Positions 39,386-49,220 of a DNA stretch of 64,000 nt are shown here, piece after piece. The notes beneath the pieces were generated by a model. That model did not search any database. It saw only the letters and a list, made by a program, of their open reading frames with translations, and had not been told where the DNA came from. How positions within the stretch are numbered: position 1 is the first letter of the stretch; each line of letters begins with the position of its first letter. A program made the position numbers and the translations under genes. The DNA comes from Nitratireductor indicus C115 (GTDB taxonomy: Bacteria; Pseudomonadota; Alphaproteobacteria; Rhizobiales; Rhizobiaceae): assembly GCF_000300515.1 (NCBI RefSeq), contig NZ_AMSI01000014.1, positions 62,001-126,000 of the forward strand, read 5' to 3'.

Positions 39386-40908
39386 GCGCTCTGCGCGAGC
39401 GCTCCTGTTCTGGAACCGAGTTCCCGCGCCCTCAGAAAAGCCTCGGAGCAGGTCATCATGGCGCGTGTTGCGTGCTTGTTCGTTTGCGGAAAATCCCTGC
39501 GGCAATGCGCGCCCCGGCTCTCCTCTCGGTCATGGGCCGCAACAGCCATCATGAGACCGACAAGCGCCGCATCATCCTCCGCAGCCAATCCTGACAAGCG
39601 CGATATCGCGTGAGAGAGCGTGTCACGATCGCGGATAAGACCAAGCGCCTGTGAGACAATCGGACGAACAACAGCCGGATCGGCCCGGCGCTGCGGCTCG
39701 ATGCGTTCCGGCGAGACAAGCGGCTGCGCCGGCAGGGAACGGATGCTTTCGGCAACGGCCGCCGCCATCACCGCTGCCTCGATCAGCGAGTTGCTGGCAA
39801 GCCGGTTTGCGCCGTGCAATCCGGTGCAGGCGGCTTCGCCGCAAGCCCACAGGCCCTGAACGCTGGAACGCCCCTGTTCATCCACCGCTATGCCGCCCAT
39901 GTGGTAATGGGCAGCCGGGCGAACAGGGATCGGGTCGTGCAAGGGGTCGATGCCCGCCACGTGACAGAAGCTTGCGATTGCGGGAAACATTTCCGGGAAG
40001 GCTGCCCCTGGTCTTTCCCGCACGTCCAGAAAGACACTGTGCCCTTCCGCCAAATGCCTTGCGACCGCGCGGCTGACCTGGTCGCGAGGAGCCAGCTCCG
40101 CTCCCGGCAGGGCTTCTGCAAAACGATAACCGGTTTCATCGACCAGCACCGCGCCTTCGCCGCGTACAGCCTCGCTGACCAGACGCATCGGGCGGCTTTC
40201 GGTGGCAAGGGCCGTCGGATGGAATTGCATGAACTCCATATCGGCGAGTACAGCGCCGGCACGCGCCGCAAGCGCGAGACCTTTGCCCCAGCACTCCACG
40301 GGATTGGTGGTGTCCTCGAAAAGACCGCCGATACCGCCTGTGGCGACAACCACGCTGCGGCCGGACAAAACGAACCGCCCCGCACGCCCGCTTGCCAGAA
40401 CGCCGCAGATCGCGCGCCCTCGCAGGAGAAGCTGTTCGGCGGAAGTGTGTTCGAGAACCATGATGGAGGGCGTGGCGCGAACAGCCTCGGTCAGTGCCCG
40501 CACGATCTCGCGGCCCGTTCCGTCTCCGGCCGCGTGGACGATGCGCCGCCGGCTATGGGCGGCCTCCAGACCGAGGGCAAACGAACCGTCATCGCCCTTG
40601 TCGAAGACGACGCCGAAACGGGACAGCATCGCAACAGCAGCCGGCGCGGCATCGGCCACGAGGCCGGCAGCCCCCGGATCACAGAGCCCCGCTCCAGCGC
40701 AAAGCGTATCGTCGCGATGAAGCGCCGGCGTATCGTCATCTCCCATGGCTGCGGCGAGGCCGCCTTGCGCCAGCGCACTCGATGACTGGTCGCCCAAAGC
40801 GCCTTGCGTGACCAGAAGGACCGGCGCCGGCGCAAGGCAAAGTGCCGTCAGCAAACCGGCAATGCCGCTGCCGATGACGATGGGGCGGCCTGCTGTGGCG
40901 CCGGTCAT
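39382..40908 (-). CDS. nadB: L-aspartate oxidase
   Basis: FAD enzyme that oxidises L-aspartate to iminoaspartate for quinolinate synthase. The 508-residue protein has the dinucleotide motif VIGSGIAGL near residue 12, an [14 protein letters not shown] segment near 42, [42 protein letters not shown] and [42 protein letters not shown] near the C-terminus, all family hallmarks. Its start overlaps the nadA stop by four bases and its stop overlaps nadC, so the operon is translationally coupled. Confidence 0.96.
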   Translation of the reverse strand: MTGATAGRPIVIGSGIAGLLTALCLAPAPVLLVTQGALGDQSSSALAQGGLAAAMGDDDTPALHRDDTLCAGAGLCDPGAAGLVADAAPAAVAMLSRFGVVFDKGDDGSFALGLEAAHSRRRIVHAAGDGTGREIVRALTEAVRATPSIMVLEHTSAEQLLLRGRAICGVLASGRAGRFVLSGRSVVVATGGIGGLFEDTTNPVECWGKGLALAARAGAVLADMEFMQFHPTALATESRPMRLVSEAVRGEGAVLVDETGYRFAEALPGAELAPRDQVSRAVARHLAEGHSVFLDVRERPGAAFPEMFPAIASFCHVAGIDPLHDPIPVRPAAHYHMGGIAVDEQGRSSVQGLWACGEAACTGLHGANRLASNSLIEAAVMAAAVAESIRSLPAQPLVSPERIEPQRRADPAVVRPIVSQALGLIRDRDTLSHAISRLSGLAAEDDAALVGLMMAVAAHDREESRGAHCRRDFPQTNKHATRAMMTCSEAFLRARELGSRTGALAQSA

Positions 40909-41882
40909 CGAACCGCCAGCATGCGCTCGACCGCCCGGCGGGCCCGGACGGCAAGCTCAGGCGCGACCGTCACCTCGTACCGGTTTTCCTCAAGCGCCTT
41001 GCGGATGCCCGCCAGAGTGATGCGCTTCATGTGCGGACACAGATTGCAGGGACGGACGAATTCCACATCGGGATGATCGACAGCAACGTTGTCGCTCATC
41101 GAGCACTCGGTGATGAGCGCGACGCGGGCCGGTTTTCTTTCGGACACATAAGCCGACATGGCGGCGGTTGAGCCGGCAAAATCCGAAACCTCCACCACCT
41201 CCGGCGGGCATTCGGGATGTGCCAGAACAGTGACACCGGGATAAGCCTCGCGCAATTCGGCGATGTCGGCGCGGTCGAAAAGCTCATGCACCTCGCAATG
41301 CCCTTTCCAGGTGATGATCTCGACGCCTGTCTCACGCGCCACATTCTGGGCAAGGAATTCATCGGGAATCATGATGACGCGGGGCACACCGAGAGATTCG
41401 ATGACCGCGCGCGCATTGCCGGATGTGCAGCAGATATCGGATTCAGCTTTCACCGCCGCCGAAGTGTTCACATAGGTCACCACCGGCACGCCGGGATAGC
41501 GTTCGCGCAAAGCACGCACATCGTTTGCTGTGATCGACTCGGCCAGGGAGCAACCAGCTCTTTCGTCTGGAATGAGCACCGTCTTCCCCGGATTCAGGAG
41601 CTTTGCCGTCTCCGCCATGAAATGCACGCCGGCAAGGACAATCGTGTCCGCCTCGACCTCCATGGCCTCGCGCGCCAGCGACAGACTGTCGCCGACGATA
41701 TCCGAAACGCAGTGGAAGATTTCAGGCGTCTGATAGTTGTGCGCGAGGATTACCGCGTTGCGCGCGCGCTTCAGCTCCAGAATGGCTTCGATGTCATCCG
41801 CGAAAGCCGGCCATTCCAGCGGCGGAATAACTGTTCGAACCCGCTCGTAAAGCGCCTCGGCGCGTGTTTGCTCCACCAGCAT
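40905..41882 (-). CDS. nadA: Quinolinate synthase A
   Basis: 4Fe-4S enzyme condensing iminoaspartate with dihydroxyacetone phosphate to quinolinate. The 325-residue protein shows [46 protein letters not shown] (cluster Cys), CCTSGNA and the C-terminal [14 protein letters not shown] with the last cluster Cys. Translation starts at 41882, about 30 bp downstream of the first of three AGCATAA half-sites that are probably the NadQ operator. Head of nadABC. Confidence 0.96.
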   Translation of the reverse strand: MLVEQTRAEALYERVRTVIPPLEWPAFADDIEAILELKRARNAVILAHNYQTPEIFHCVSDIVGDSLSLAREAMEVEADTIVLAGVHFMAETAKLLNPGKTVLIPDERAGCSLAESITANDVRALRERYPGVPVVTYVNTSAAVKAESDICCTSGNARAVIESLGVPRVIMIPDEFLAQNVARETGVEIITWKGHCEVHELFDRADIAELREAYPGVTVLAHPECPPEVVEVSDFAGSTAAMSAYVSERKPARVALITECSMSDNVAVDHPDVEFVRPCNLCPHMKRITLAGIRKALEENRYEVTVAPELAVRARRAVERMLAVR

Positions 41883-41911
41883 AAGCGCGATCTCCTCTTA
41901 AACTCATTTCG

Positions 41912-41944
41912 AGCATAAGATGCTTATGCTTAAATTGAGCATAA
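41912..41944. promoter_or_regulatory. Probable NadQ operator: three AGCATAA half-sites
   Basis: AGCATAA at 41912-41918, its inverse TTATGCT at 41924-41930 and AGCATAA again at 41938-41944. Any neighbouring pair forms an inverted repeat (spacers 5 and 7 bp). The array fills most of the 63-bp gap between the regulator gene and nadA, so binding here would control nadABC. Confidence 0.7.
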
Positions 41945-41945
41945 A

Positions 41946-42890
41946 TCAAGAGCGCGTTATCGGCAGGCGTGTTCCCAGAAATGTCCTTTCCAGATGAACG
42001 GCAGCGCGGAAGCGGAAAAGCTTCGCCGGACGGCCTCCCGTGTCGGCGGCAACCTCTCCGGTTTCCTCCACCAGTTCCTGTTGCTCGATGAGCCGGCGGA
42101 AATTCTGCTTATGCACCGGCCTGCCAGAAAGCGCCTCGACGGCCCGCTGCAATTGCAACAGCGTGAAGATGGGCGGCATCAGCTCAAACACCACGGGCCG
42201 ATACTTGATCTTGGTGCGAAGCCGGGCAATGGCCGTCGCGAGAATACGACGGTGGTCGGCAAACATCGGGATGCCCGGCACCAGATTCTCGACCGGAGGC
42301 GCCTCGCCATAGGCTTCCTGCACAAGACCCGCCTCATGAAGAAGTTCATAGCGCTGAAGCGCCAGTTCCTCATTCCAGGCGTGGTCCTCGAAACCGAAAA
42401 CGCTAGCCGCGCGCTGCCAGCGCTCGGCGCGCGGCCCGGTGCCTGACGCAGACTGCGCCCAACCACGCAGACGGGGCTCGATGATGTCGCTTTCCACTGC
42501 CGGCACACCATTGCGCCGGTCTTCCCAGGGAAAATAATCGTACCAGCCGCCCCAACCGGAAGACGGCTGCGCTTTCAGTTCATCGGCCCGCGTCAGGCCG
42601 AGATAGCTGATGGAGATCGCACGCCGTGCGCGGTCGTCCGTGATGCGGTCGCGGTCGGCAAAGGTATAAAGCTGTTCGATATAGCCCACGGAATGGCCGG
42701 TCTGCCGCTCCACCCAGGCGCGCAGGCTCGATTGCAACGAACGGTGCTCCAGCTCGAACGGGCCGGAAGGCAGCATGTGGCCGCCGCGAATCGTCAACAC
42801 GCAGGGCGCACCGGCCACCACGGAGACCAGGACCGCGATCAGGTCTACCTGCACGTCCTGCCCCTTATGGGTTTCGCTGGAACCCGTCAT
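41946..42890 (-). CDS. nadQ: NadQ-like NAD biosynthesis regulator (Nudix-like domain plus winged helix)
   Basis: A 314-residue protein with an N-terminal Nudix-fold-like region (AVLVSVVAGAPCVLTIRGG, then LRAWVERQTGHSVGYIEQLYTFADRDR) in which the classic Nudix catalytic box is not intact, and a C-terminal DNA-binding part (TLLQLQRAVEALSGRPVHKQNFRRLI). I recall this architecture (COG4111) as NadQ, the predicted repressor of nadABC in many alphaproteobacteria. GGAGAGG precedes the ATG at 42890; the frame is open further upstream without good start signals. It sits directly upstream of nadA with the repeated AGCATAA sites between. Confidence 0.8.
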   Translation of the reverse strand: MTGSSETHKGQDVQVDLIAVLVSVVAGAPCVLTIRGGHMLPSGPFELEHRSLQSSLRAWVERQTGHSVGYIEQLYTFADRDRITDDRARRAISISYLGLTRADELKAQPSSGWGGWYDYFPWEDRRNGVPAVESDIIEPRLRGWAQSASGTGPRAERWQRAASVFGFEDHAWNEELALQRYELLHEAGLVQEAYGEAPPVENLVPGIPMFADHRRILATAIARLRTKIKYRPVVFELMPPIFTLLQLQRAVEALSGRPVHKQNFRRLIEQQELVEETGEVAADTGGRPAKLFRFRAAVHLERTFLGTRLPITRS

Positions 42891-42980
42891 CCTCTCCAAA
42901 CCGTCGCCTCTTGCCTCATCCTTTCCGCTTATGCACAAAAACGGCGCGATTGCCATTGCGCGAGCGTGGATAGAAACTGA

Positions 42981-43005
42981 AAGCACGACCGTTCTGGCCG
43001 TGCTT
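42981..43005 (-). terminator. Rho-independent-like terminator after the GMC oxidoreductase gene
   Basis: AAGCACG (42981-42987) pairs with CGTGCTT (42999-43005), and CC with GG inside after one mismatch, around a five-base loop. On the minus strand the stem is followed by TTTCAGTTTCT. It starts eight bases after the end of the GMC oxidoreductase gene and would end the liv operon transcript. Confidence 0.65.
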
Positions 43006-43012
43006 CAAGGGA

Positions 43013-44602
43013 TCATGAGAGGATCATGCTGGCCGCCTTCTCGGCGATCATCAGCGTCGGAGAATTGGTGTTGCCGGACGTTATGGTGGGCATGATGGAG
43101 GCATCGGCAATGCGCAGCCCGGAAAGGCCGCGCAATCGCAATTGCGGATCAACCACCGAGCCGGCATCCGTGCCCATGCGGCAAGTGCCTACGGGGTGGA
43201 AGATCGTCGTTCCCACATTGCCTGCGGCCTCCACCAGCTCCTCCTCGCTCTGGTAGGCGGGGCCAGGCTTGAACTCTTCGGGACGATAGCGCTGGAGCGC
43301 GGGCTGGTCGACGATCCTGCGGGTAAGGCGAATCGAGTCGGCCGCCACCTGCCGGTCGCTCTCCGTTGAAAGATAATTGGGACGGATCGCTGGCTGGGCC
43401 CGGAAATCCCCCGAGACGGCATGCACCGAGCCCCGGCTGTCGGGCCGCAGGTTGCAGACGCTTGCGGTGAAGGCCGGGAAGGGGTGAACGGGATCCCCGA
43501 ATTTGTCGAGCGACAGGGGTTGGACATGATATTGAAGGTTCGGCGTCTCGCGCGTGTCGTCAGAGCGCGTGAACAGGCCAAGCTGGCTGGGCGCCATGGA
43601 CATCGGGCCGGAGCGGCGCAGCAGATATTCAAGCGCTATCGCCGCCTTTCCGGAGAGCTTGCTTGCCTGTTCGTTAAGCGTGCGAATGCCTGAGACCTTG
43701 TAGGCACAACGCAGTTGCAGGTGGTCCTGCAGGTTTTCGCCGACGGAGGGCATTTCGTGAACGACCGGAAGGCCGGCTTTCTGCAAAACCTCTCCCCTGC
43801 CGATGCCGGACAGTTCGAGAATGTGCGGAGAGCCTATGGCTCCCGCCGACAGAACCACTTCACGGCGACAAGCGGCTTCCCGCTCCATGCCGTTTTGCGT
43901 GTAGGCGACACCGCTGACCCTGCCGTCACGAACAACCAGCCTGCGCACATGCGCGCCCGTTTCGATCCGCAGGTTGCGACGGTGACGAATGGGTTTCAGA
44001 AAGGCCTTGGAAGCATTCCAGCGAACGCCGCCACGCTGGTTCACACGGAAATAGGACGAGCCCTCATTGCTGCCGCGGTTGAAATCATCGACGCGGGGAA
44101 TGCCAAGACTTTCGGCCGCCTCCTGGAACGCGTCGAGAATATCCCAGCGCACCCGTGCCTCCTCGACCCGCCATTCGCCGCCCGCGCCATGCATATCATC
44201 GGCACCGAGATAATAATCCTCGGATTTGCGGAACACCGGCAGGACGTCGTCCCAACCCCAGCCGGCACAACCCATCTGGCGCCATTGATCATAGTCGCGG
44301 GCCTGGCCGCGCATATAGATCATGCCATTGATGGAAGAACAGCCGCCCAGAACCTTACCGCGCGGATAGGCGAGCGCCCTGCCGTTCAGCCCCGGTTCGG
44401 TTTCTGTCTTGAAGCACCAGTCCGTGCGCGGATTGGAGATGCAATAGAGATAGCCGACCGGGATATGGATCCAGACGTAATTGTCCTTGCCGCCGGCTTC
44501 CAGAAGAAGGACCGAAACGTTCGGGTCCGCCGAAAGCCGGTTGGCGAGCAGACAGCCGGCCGTTCCCGCGCCGACGATGATGTAGTCATAGGTCTCGGTC
44601 AT
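43013..44602 (-). CDS. GMC-family FAD alcohol/choline dehydrogenase-like oxidoreductase
   Basis: A 529-residue flavoenzyme of the glucose-methanol-choline family. The N-terminal dinucleotide motif is VGAGTAGCLLANRLS (11-25); PRGKVLGGCSSINGMIYMRG near 85 and GAIGSPHILELSGIG near 255 are the two family signatures, and HPVGTCRMG near 470 carries the catalytic His, with an Asn in SGNTNSPTLMIAEKAA. No signal peptide. It lies five bases after the last gene of a complete branched-chain-type ABC importer, so the imported compound is probably an alcohol, polyol or amino alcohol oxidised by this enzyme. Not necessarily choline. Confidence 0.9.
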   Translation of the reverse strand: MTETYDYIIVGAGTAGCLLANRLSADPNVSVLLLEAGGKDNYVWIHIPVGYLYCISNPRTDWCFKTETEPGLNGRALAYPRGKVLGGCSSINGMIYMRGQARDYDQWRQMGCAGWGWDDVLPVFRKSEDYYLGADDMHGAGGEWRVEEARVRWDILDAFQEAAESLGIPRVDDFNRGSNEGSSYFRVNQRGGVRWNASKAFLKPIRHRRNLRIETGAHVRRLVVRDGRVSGVAYTQNGMEREAACRREVVLSAGAIGSPHILELSGIGRGEVLQKAGLPVVHEMPSVGENLQDHLQLRCAYKVSGIRTLNEQASKLSGKAAIALEYLLRRSGPMSMAPSQLGLFTRSDDTRETPNLQYHVQPLSLDKFGDPVHPFPAFTASVCNLRPDSRGSVHAVSGDFRAQPAIRPNYLSTESDRQVAADSIRLTRRIVDQPALQRYRPEEFKPGPAYQSEEELVEAAGNVGTTIFHPVGTCRMGTDAGSVVDPQLRLRGLSGLRIADASIMPTITSGNTNSPTLMIAEKAASMILS

Positions 44603-44607
44603 GTCGG

Positions 44608-45585
44608 TCAGGACGCCTTGCCGGAGTTCCCGCGTGCGAGCCGCGCATAGACCTCGCCCACAATGCCCCGGCGGAACAGGAGCACGCAGATCATGAAGAT
44701 CGCACCAGTGATGATGGTGACGGGAAACTCCGAGGTGGCGAGGTAATTTTGCAACGCCACCACAAGCCCGGCCCCCACGATCGGTCCAAGCATGGTGCCG
44801 ATGCCGCCCAGGAGCGTCATGAGGATCACCTCACCCGACATCTGCCAGGTCACGTCGGTCAATGTCGCGAACTGGAAGACGAGAGCCTTCATGGCGCCCG
44901 CCAGCCCCGCAAGGGCCGCTGACATGACGAAGGCGGCAAGCTTGTAACGAGCGACGCTGTAGCCCAGCGACGTCGCCCTGTTCTCGTTCTCACGAATCGA
45001 CTTCAGGATCATGCCGAAAGGAGAATTGACGATGCGCCACACGGCAAAGACGCCAATCAGGAACCCGCCAAGCACGAAATAATACATCGCATGGGGAGAC
45101 GATAGATCGATAATGCCGAACAGATGACCGCGCGGCACTCCCTGGATGCCGTCCTCGCCCTTGGTGAAAGGCGCCTGCAGGCAGAAGAAATAGAACATCT
45201 GGGCAAGTGCAAGGGTGATCATCGCGAAGTAGATGCCCTGCCTGCGGATGGCGAAGAAGCCGATCACCAGCCCCAGTGCCGCCGCCCCCACGACGCCCAG
45301 GAGAACGCCGGCTTCCGGCGTCCAGCCCCATTCCTTCACCGCATGCGCGGTGAAATAGGCTGCCCCGCCGAAGAAGGCGGCATGGCCGAAGGACAACAGA
45401 CCCGTGAAGCCGAGCAGGAGGTTGAAAGCGCAGGCAAAGAGCGCGAAGCACAGCATCTTCATGATGAAGATGGGATAGAGGAAGAAGGGCGCGGCGATGA
45501 GCGCCAGAATGGCGATAGCCGTCAGCAGCCATTCCACGCGGGCGCGCGTCCTGCCTTCGATTGCGGTTGTGGTCAGGTCGGCCAT
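44608..45585 (-). CDS. Branched-chain-type ABC transporter permease, LivM-like
   Basis: A 325-residue inner-membrane permease with about nine hydrophobic segments. LivM marks are FALFACAFNLLLGFTGLLSFGHAAFFG near residue 45 and SIRENENRATSLGYSVARYKLAAFV near 195, then GGIGTMLGPIVGAGLV. The ATG at 45585 has GAAGGG nine bases upstream and lies just behind the LivH-like stop; an ATG three codons earlier would lack ribosome-site spacing. Fourth transporter gene of the operon. Confidence 0.9.
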   Translation of the reverse strand: MADLTTTAIEGRTRARVEWLLTAIAILALIAAPFFLYPIFIMKMLCFALFACAFNLLLGFTGLLSFGHAAFFGGAAYFTAHAVKEWGWTPEAGVLLGVVGAAALGLVIGFFAIRRQGIYFAMITLALAQMFYFFCLQAPFTKGEDGIQGVPRGHLFGIIDLSSPHAMYYFVLGGFLIGVFAVWRIVNSPFGMILKSIRENENRATSLGYSVARYKLAAFVMSAALAGLAGAMKALVFQFATLTDVTWQMSGEVILMTLLGGIGTMLGPIVGAGLVVALQNYLATSEFPVTIITGAIFMICVLLFRRGIVGEVYARLARGNSGKAS

Positions 45586-45586
45586 G

Positions 45587-46474
45587 TCACGCATCCCTTC
45601 CGAACAATCCGGCGGGCCGGACAAGAAGCACAATCGCCATGATCACGAAGATCACGATATTGGAGGCTTCCGGGTAGAAGACCTTGGTCAGGCCCTCGGC
45701 AAGGCCAAGCATATAGCCCGTGATGATGGCGCCGAGGATCGACCCCATGCCGCCGACCACGACCACCGCGAAGACCACGATGATCAGGTTGGAGCCCATC
45801 AGCGGGCTGACCTGATAAACCGGTGCGGCCATGATGCCGGCGAGACCGGCGAGCGCCGAGCCGATGCCATAGGTCAGGGTGAGAAGAAGAGGCACATTGA
45901 CGCCGAAGGCCTGCACCAGAATGGGATTTTCCGTAGCGGCGCGCAGATAGGCGCCAAGCCGCGTCTTCTCGATCAGAAGCCAGGTGCCAAGGCAGATGAA
46001 AAGGGAGGCGATCACGACCCAGCCGCGATAATTCGGCAGGAACATGAAGCCCAGATTCGTGCCGCCGGAGAGCTGCGGCGGCGGTGTATAAATCTGCCCG
46101 GAAACACCGAAATAATAACGGAAAGCGCCCTCGATCACGAGCGCGAGGCCGAATGTGAACAACAGCCCGTAGAGGGGATCCACATCATAAAGGCGAGACA
46201 GGGCAAGGCGTTCAATCACCATGCCCGAAACCCCAACGATCAGCGGCACAAGGATGAGCGCCGGCCAATAACCGATGCCGAGATAGGACAGAAGAAGGAA
46301 GCCTACAAAAGCACCGAGCATATATTGGGCGCCATGGGCGAAATTGATGACCCGCAAAAGGCCGAAGATGATCGCAAGCCCGAGGCTCAGCATGGCATAG
46401 AAGGAGCCATTGATGAGACCTACGAGAAGCTGCCCCAGGAAGGCCTGGATCGGAATGCCGAAAATCATGGTCAT
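45587..46474 (-). CDS. Branched-chain-type ABC transporter permease, LivH-like
   Basis: A 295-residue permease. LIVH features are LLVGLINGSFYAMLSLGLAIIFGLLRVINFAHGAQYMLGAF near the N-terminus and NPILVQAFGVNVPLLLTLTYGIGSALAGLAGIM, GGMGSILGAIITGYMLGLAEGL near the C-terminus. The ATG at 46474 has GGAG about nine bases upstream; it overlaps the end of the LivF-like gene. Partner of the LivM-like permease. Confidence 0.9.
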   Translation of the reverse strand: MTMIFGIPIQAFLGQLLVGLINGSFYAMLSLGLAIIFGLLRVINFAHGAQYMLGAFVGFLLLSYLGIGYWPALILVPLIVGVSGMVIERLALSRLYDVDPLYGLLFTFGLALVIEGAFRYYFGVSGQIYTPPPQLSGGTNLGFMFLPNYRGWVVIASLFICLGTWLLIEKTRLGAYLRAATENPILVQAFGVNVPLLLTLTYGIGSALAGLAGIMAAPVYQVSPLMGSNLIIVVFAVVVVGGMGSILGAIITGYMLGLAEGLTKVFYPEASNIVIFVIMAIVLLVRPAGLFGRDA

Positions 46475-46478
46475 GTCG

Positions 46479-47213
46479 TCAAACTCCAATCACCTCATGC
46501 AGCACAGCCATCCGCTGATCCAGTTCGGCCACCGGGAAATCGGCGGTGATACGGCCATGTTCCATGAGATAGAAGCGGTCTGCGATGCGGCTGGCGAAGC
46601 GGAAGTTCTGCTCGACCAGCAAAATGGTCATGCCGCGCTTCTTCAGCGTGGAAAGCACTTCGCCAATGCGTTCGACGATCACCGGAGCAAGGCCCTCGGT
46701 CGGTTCGTCGAGCAAAAGCAGTTTTACCCCGGTGCGCAGCATGCGCGCGATGGCCAGCATCTGCTGCTCGCCGCCAGAAAGCTTTGTGCCGGGACTGTTG
46801 CGCCTTTCCTTGAGGTTCGGGAAGAGCTCGAAAATCTCCTCGACCTCCATGCCGCCCTTCGAGACGACCGGCGGCAACAGGAGATTTTCGTCCACAGTTA
46901 GGGTGGAGAAGATGCCGCGTTCCTCCGGAACGAAGCCAAGCCCCATATGCGCCGTGCGGTGCAGCGGCATCTGCATCAGGTCGCGGCCGGCGAATTCGAT
47001 CTGGCCGGTGCGCTTGCGCAGGATACCCATGATGGCGCGCAGCGTCGTGGTCTTGCCCACGCCGTTGCGGCCAAGAAGGGTGATGGTCTCCCCTTCTCCC
47101 ACATCGAGGCTCACACCGTGAAGCGCATGGCTCTCGCCATACCAGGCGTTCAGGTCCCGGACTTTCAGGAGAGGATTTGCCAGAGCCGGGCTGGCATGGC
47201 GGTCAGTCGTCAT
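46479..47213 (-). CDS. Branched-chain-type ABC transporter ATPase, LivF-like
   Basis: A 244-residue ATPase. Walker A GRNGVGKTTTLRAIMG, the LivF-specific FVPEERGIFSTLTVDENL, signature KLSGGEQQMLAIARML and Walker B LLLLDEPTEGLAPVIVERI. The ATG overlaps the LivG-like gene end by eleven bases, and its stop is four bases beyond the LivH-like start, so translation is coupled. Confidence 0.92.
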   Translation of the reverse strand: MTTDRHASPALANPLLKVRDLNAWYGESHALHGVSLDVGEGETITLLGRNGVGKTTTLRAIMGILRKRTGQIEFAGRDLMQMPLHRTAHMGLGFVPEERGIFSTLTVDENLLLPPVVSKGGMEVEEIFELFPNLKERRNSPGTKLSGGEQQMLAIARMLRTGVKLLLLDEPTEGLAPVIVERIGEVLSTLKKRGMTILLVEQNFRFASRIADRFYLMEHGRITADFPVAELDQRMAVLHEVIGV

Positions 47214-48018
47214 AAGCCGTCCCCATATAGGCAACCTTCACCTGCTCGTCCTGGCTGACGGTCGCATAATCGCCGGCGGCAATGATCTCGCCGCGCTGCA
47301 AGACCGTGATCCAATCGCAAAGGTCTGCAACGACCTTGAGATTGTGTTCGACCATGAGAACCGCACGATCCTTCGCGACATCGCGGATGATCTCGGCGAC
47401 GATGCCCACATCCTCGTGCCCCATGCCCGCCATCGGCTCATCGAGCAGAAGGACCTTCGGATCGAGCGCCAGGGTGGTCGCGATCTCCAAAACCCGCTTT
47501 CTGCCATAGGACAGGTCGGCGGCCAGCTTGTTGCGCTCGTTCTGCAGTCCCACCGTCTCCAGCAGCTGCTCGGCGCGCGGCGTCAGCGCATCCAATGCGT
47601 CGAGCGAGCGCCAGAACTGATAGCCCAGGCCACCTGGCCGCTGCAGGGCGACACGCACATTGTCGAGCACCGTCAGATGCGGAAAGATCGCCGAAATCTG
47701 GAACGAGCGCACCAGCCCGAGCCGCGCCACCTTGGCGGGCGATGTGCTGGTGATGTCGCGCCCCATGAACTCGATGCGACCCGCCGTTGGAGCGAGAAAC
47801 TTCGTCAAAAGGTTGAAAACCGTTGTCTTGCCGGCCCCGTTGGGGCCGATAAGCGCATGTATCTTCGCGTGGTGAACATCGAGATCGACATTCCGCACAG
47901 CGATAAAACCGGCAAAGTCGCGCCGCAGGCCGCGGGCGGAAAGGACCACCCGCGGCTCTTCAAGCGTGGTTGCGCCGCCGGCCATGGCCTGCGCCTCCAT
48001 ACCGTTTGCTATCGTCAC
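47203..48018 (-). CDS. Branched-chain-type ABC transporter ATPase, LivG-like
   Basis: A 271-residue ATPase. Walker A GPNGAGKTTVFNLLT, LVRSFQISAIFPHLTVLDNVRVALQ, signature-like DLSYGRKRVLEIATTLAL and LLLDEPMAGMGHEDVGIVAEII fit LivG of the HAAT family. The GTG at 48018 overlaps the binding-protein stop as GTGA; an ATG at 48000 is an alternative. It forms the ATPase pair with the LivF-like protein. Confidence 0.92.
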   Translation of the reverse strand: MTIANGMEAQAMAGGATTLEEPRVVLSARGLRRDFAGFIAVRNVDLDVHHAKIHALIGPNGAGKTTVFNLLTKFLAPTAGRIEFMGRDITSTSPAKVARLGLVRSFQISAIFPHLTVLDNVRVALQRPGGLGYQFWRSLDALDALTPRAEQLLETVGLQNERNKLAADLSYGRKRVLEIATTLALDPKVLLLDEPMAGMGHEDVGIVAEIIRDVAKDRAVLMVEHNLKVVADLCDWITVLQRGEIIAAGDYATVSQDEQVKVAYMGTAYDD

Positions 48019-49220
48019 TGGCTGACCAGAGGGCAGCCGCTTTCGGACGGTTTGATATAGGCTTCATCGCCCGGAATGGTCGCCAGGACATTGTAATAGT
48101 CCCAGGGCTCCTTGCTGTCGGCGGGCTTCTTCACTTCCATCAGATACATGTCATAGATCATGCGGCCGTTGGCCCCAACCTTGCCGTTCTTGGCGAAGAG
48201 GTCATTGACGGGCATCTCGTGAAGTTCCTTGGCGACAGCTTCCGTCTCGTCGGTGCCGGCTTTCTCGATAGCCTTCAGATACTGCATCACCGCCGAATAG
48301 GTGCCTGCCTGGATCATGTTGGGCATACGTTGGGTGCGCTCATAGAAACGGCGGGCGAACTCGCGCGATTCATCGTTGCGATCCCAGTAGAAGCCTTCAG
48401 TGAGCGTCAGGCCCTGCGCAGCCTCAAGGCCAAGGCCATGCACTTCCGCGAGAGTGAAGAGCAGTGCGGCAAGGCGCTGGCCGCCCGCCACGATGCCGAA
48501 TTCGGCGGCCTGCTTGATGGCATTGGCCGTATCGAGACCGGCATTGGCCAAGCCGATGACCTTGGCACCGGAAGACTGGGCCTGCAGCAGGAAGGAGGAG
48601 AAATCCGTGGTGGCGAGGGGATGACGCACAGCGCCGAGCACCTTGCCTCCCTTGGACTTGGCGAAATTCCCCGTTTGCTCCTCAAGCGAATAACCGAAGG
48701 CATAGTCAGCCGTCAGGAAGAACCAGGTGTCACCGCCCTGCTCCACCAGCGCGCCGCCCGTACCAACCGCAAGCGCATGCGTATCATATGCCCAATGGAA
48801 ACCGTAGGGCGAGCACTGCGGCCCGGTTAGTTCCGTCGTCGCGGCGCCCGTGACGATATCGATCTTCTTCTTTTCCTTGGAAATGCCCTGGACGGCGAGC
48901 GCCACCGAAGAGGTGGTCAGTTCCATGATCGCGTCGACCTGCTCGGTATCATACCATTGGCGCGCGATGTTCGAGGCGATGTCCGGTTTGTTCTGGTGAT
49001 CGGCAGTGATGACCTCGATCGGCTTGTCCAGAACCTTGCCGCCGAAATCCTCCGCAGCCATCTTGGCTGCTTCGTAGGACCACTTTCCGCCAAAATCCGC
49101 ATAGACGCCGGACTGATCGTTCAAGATACCGATCTTGACCTTCTCATCCGAGACCTGAGCCATGGCCGGCAGGGCCGTGGCAGTCATCAGGGCTGCGGAT
49201 ACAAGAGCGAGTAGTTTCAT
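48015..49220 (-). CDS. Branched-chain-type ABC transporter substrate-binding protein (LivK/periplasmic binding protein type 1)
   Basis: A 401-residue periplasmic protein. Signal peptide MKLLALVSAALMTATALPAMAQ with cleavage near AMA-Q; then VKIGILNDQSGVYADFGGKWSYEAAKMAAEDFGG, the usual opening of HAAT-family binding proteins. GGGAGG lies before the ATG at 49220. It heads the operon SBP-LivG-LivF-LivH-LivM-GMC oxidoreductase. HAAT systems carry amino acids but also urea, amides and aromatic acids; the coupled flavoenzyme suggests an alcohol-bearing substrate. Divergent from the LysR gene, which probably controls it. Confidence 0.92.
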   Translation of the reverse strand: MKLLALVSAALMTATALPAMAQVSDEKVKIGILNDQSGVYADFGGKWSYEAAKMAAEDFGGKVLDKPIEVITADHQNKPDIASNIARQWYDTEQVDAIMELTTSSVALAVQGISKEKKKIDIVTGAATTELTGPQCSPYGFHWAYDTHALAVGTGGALVEQGGDTWFFLTADYAFGYSLEEQTGNFAKSKGGKVLGAVRHPLATTDFSSFLLQAQSSGAKVIGLANAGLDTANAIKQAAEFGIVAGGQRLAALLFTLAEVHGLGLEAAQGLTLTEGFYWDRNDESREFARRFYERTQRMPNMIQAGTYSAVMQYLKAIEKAGTDETEAVAKELHEMPVNDLFAKNGKVGANGRMIYDMYLMEVKKPADSKEPWDYYNVLATIPGDEAYIKPSESGCPLVSQ

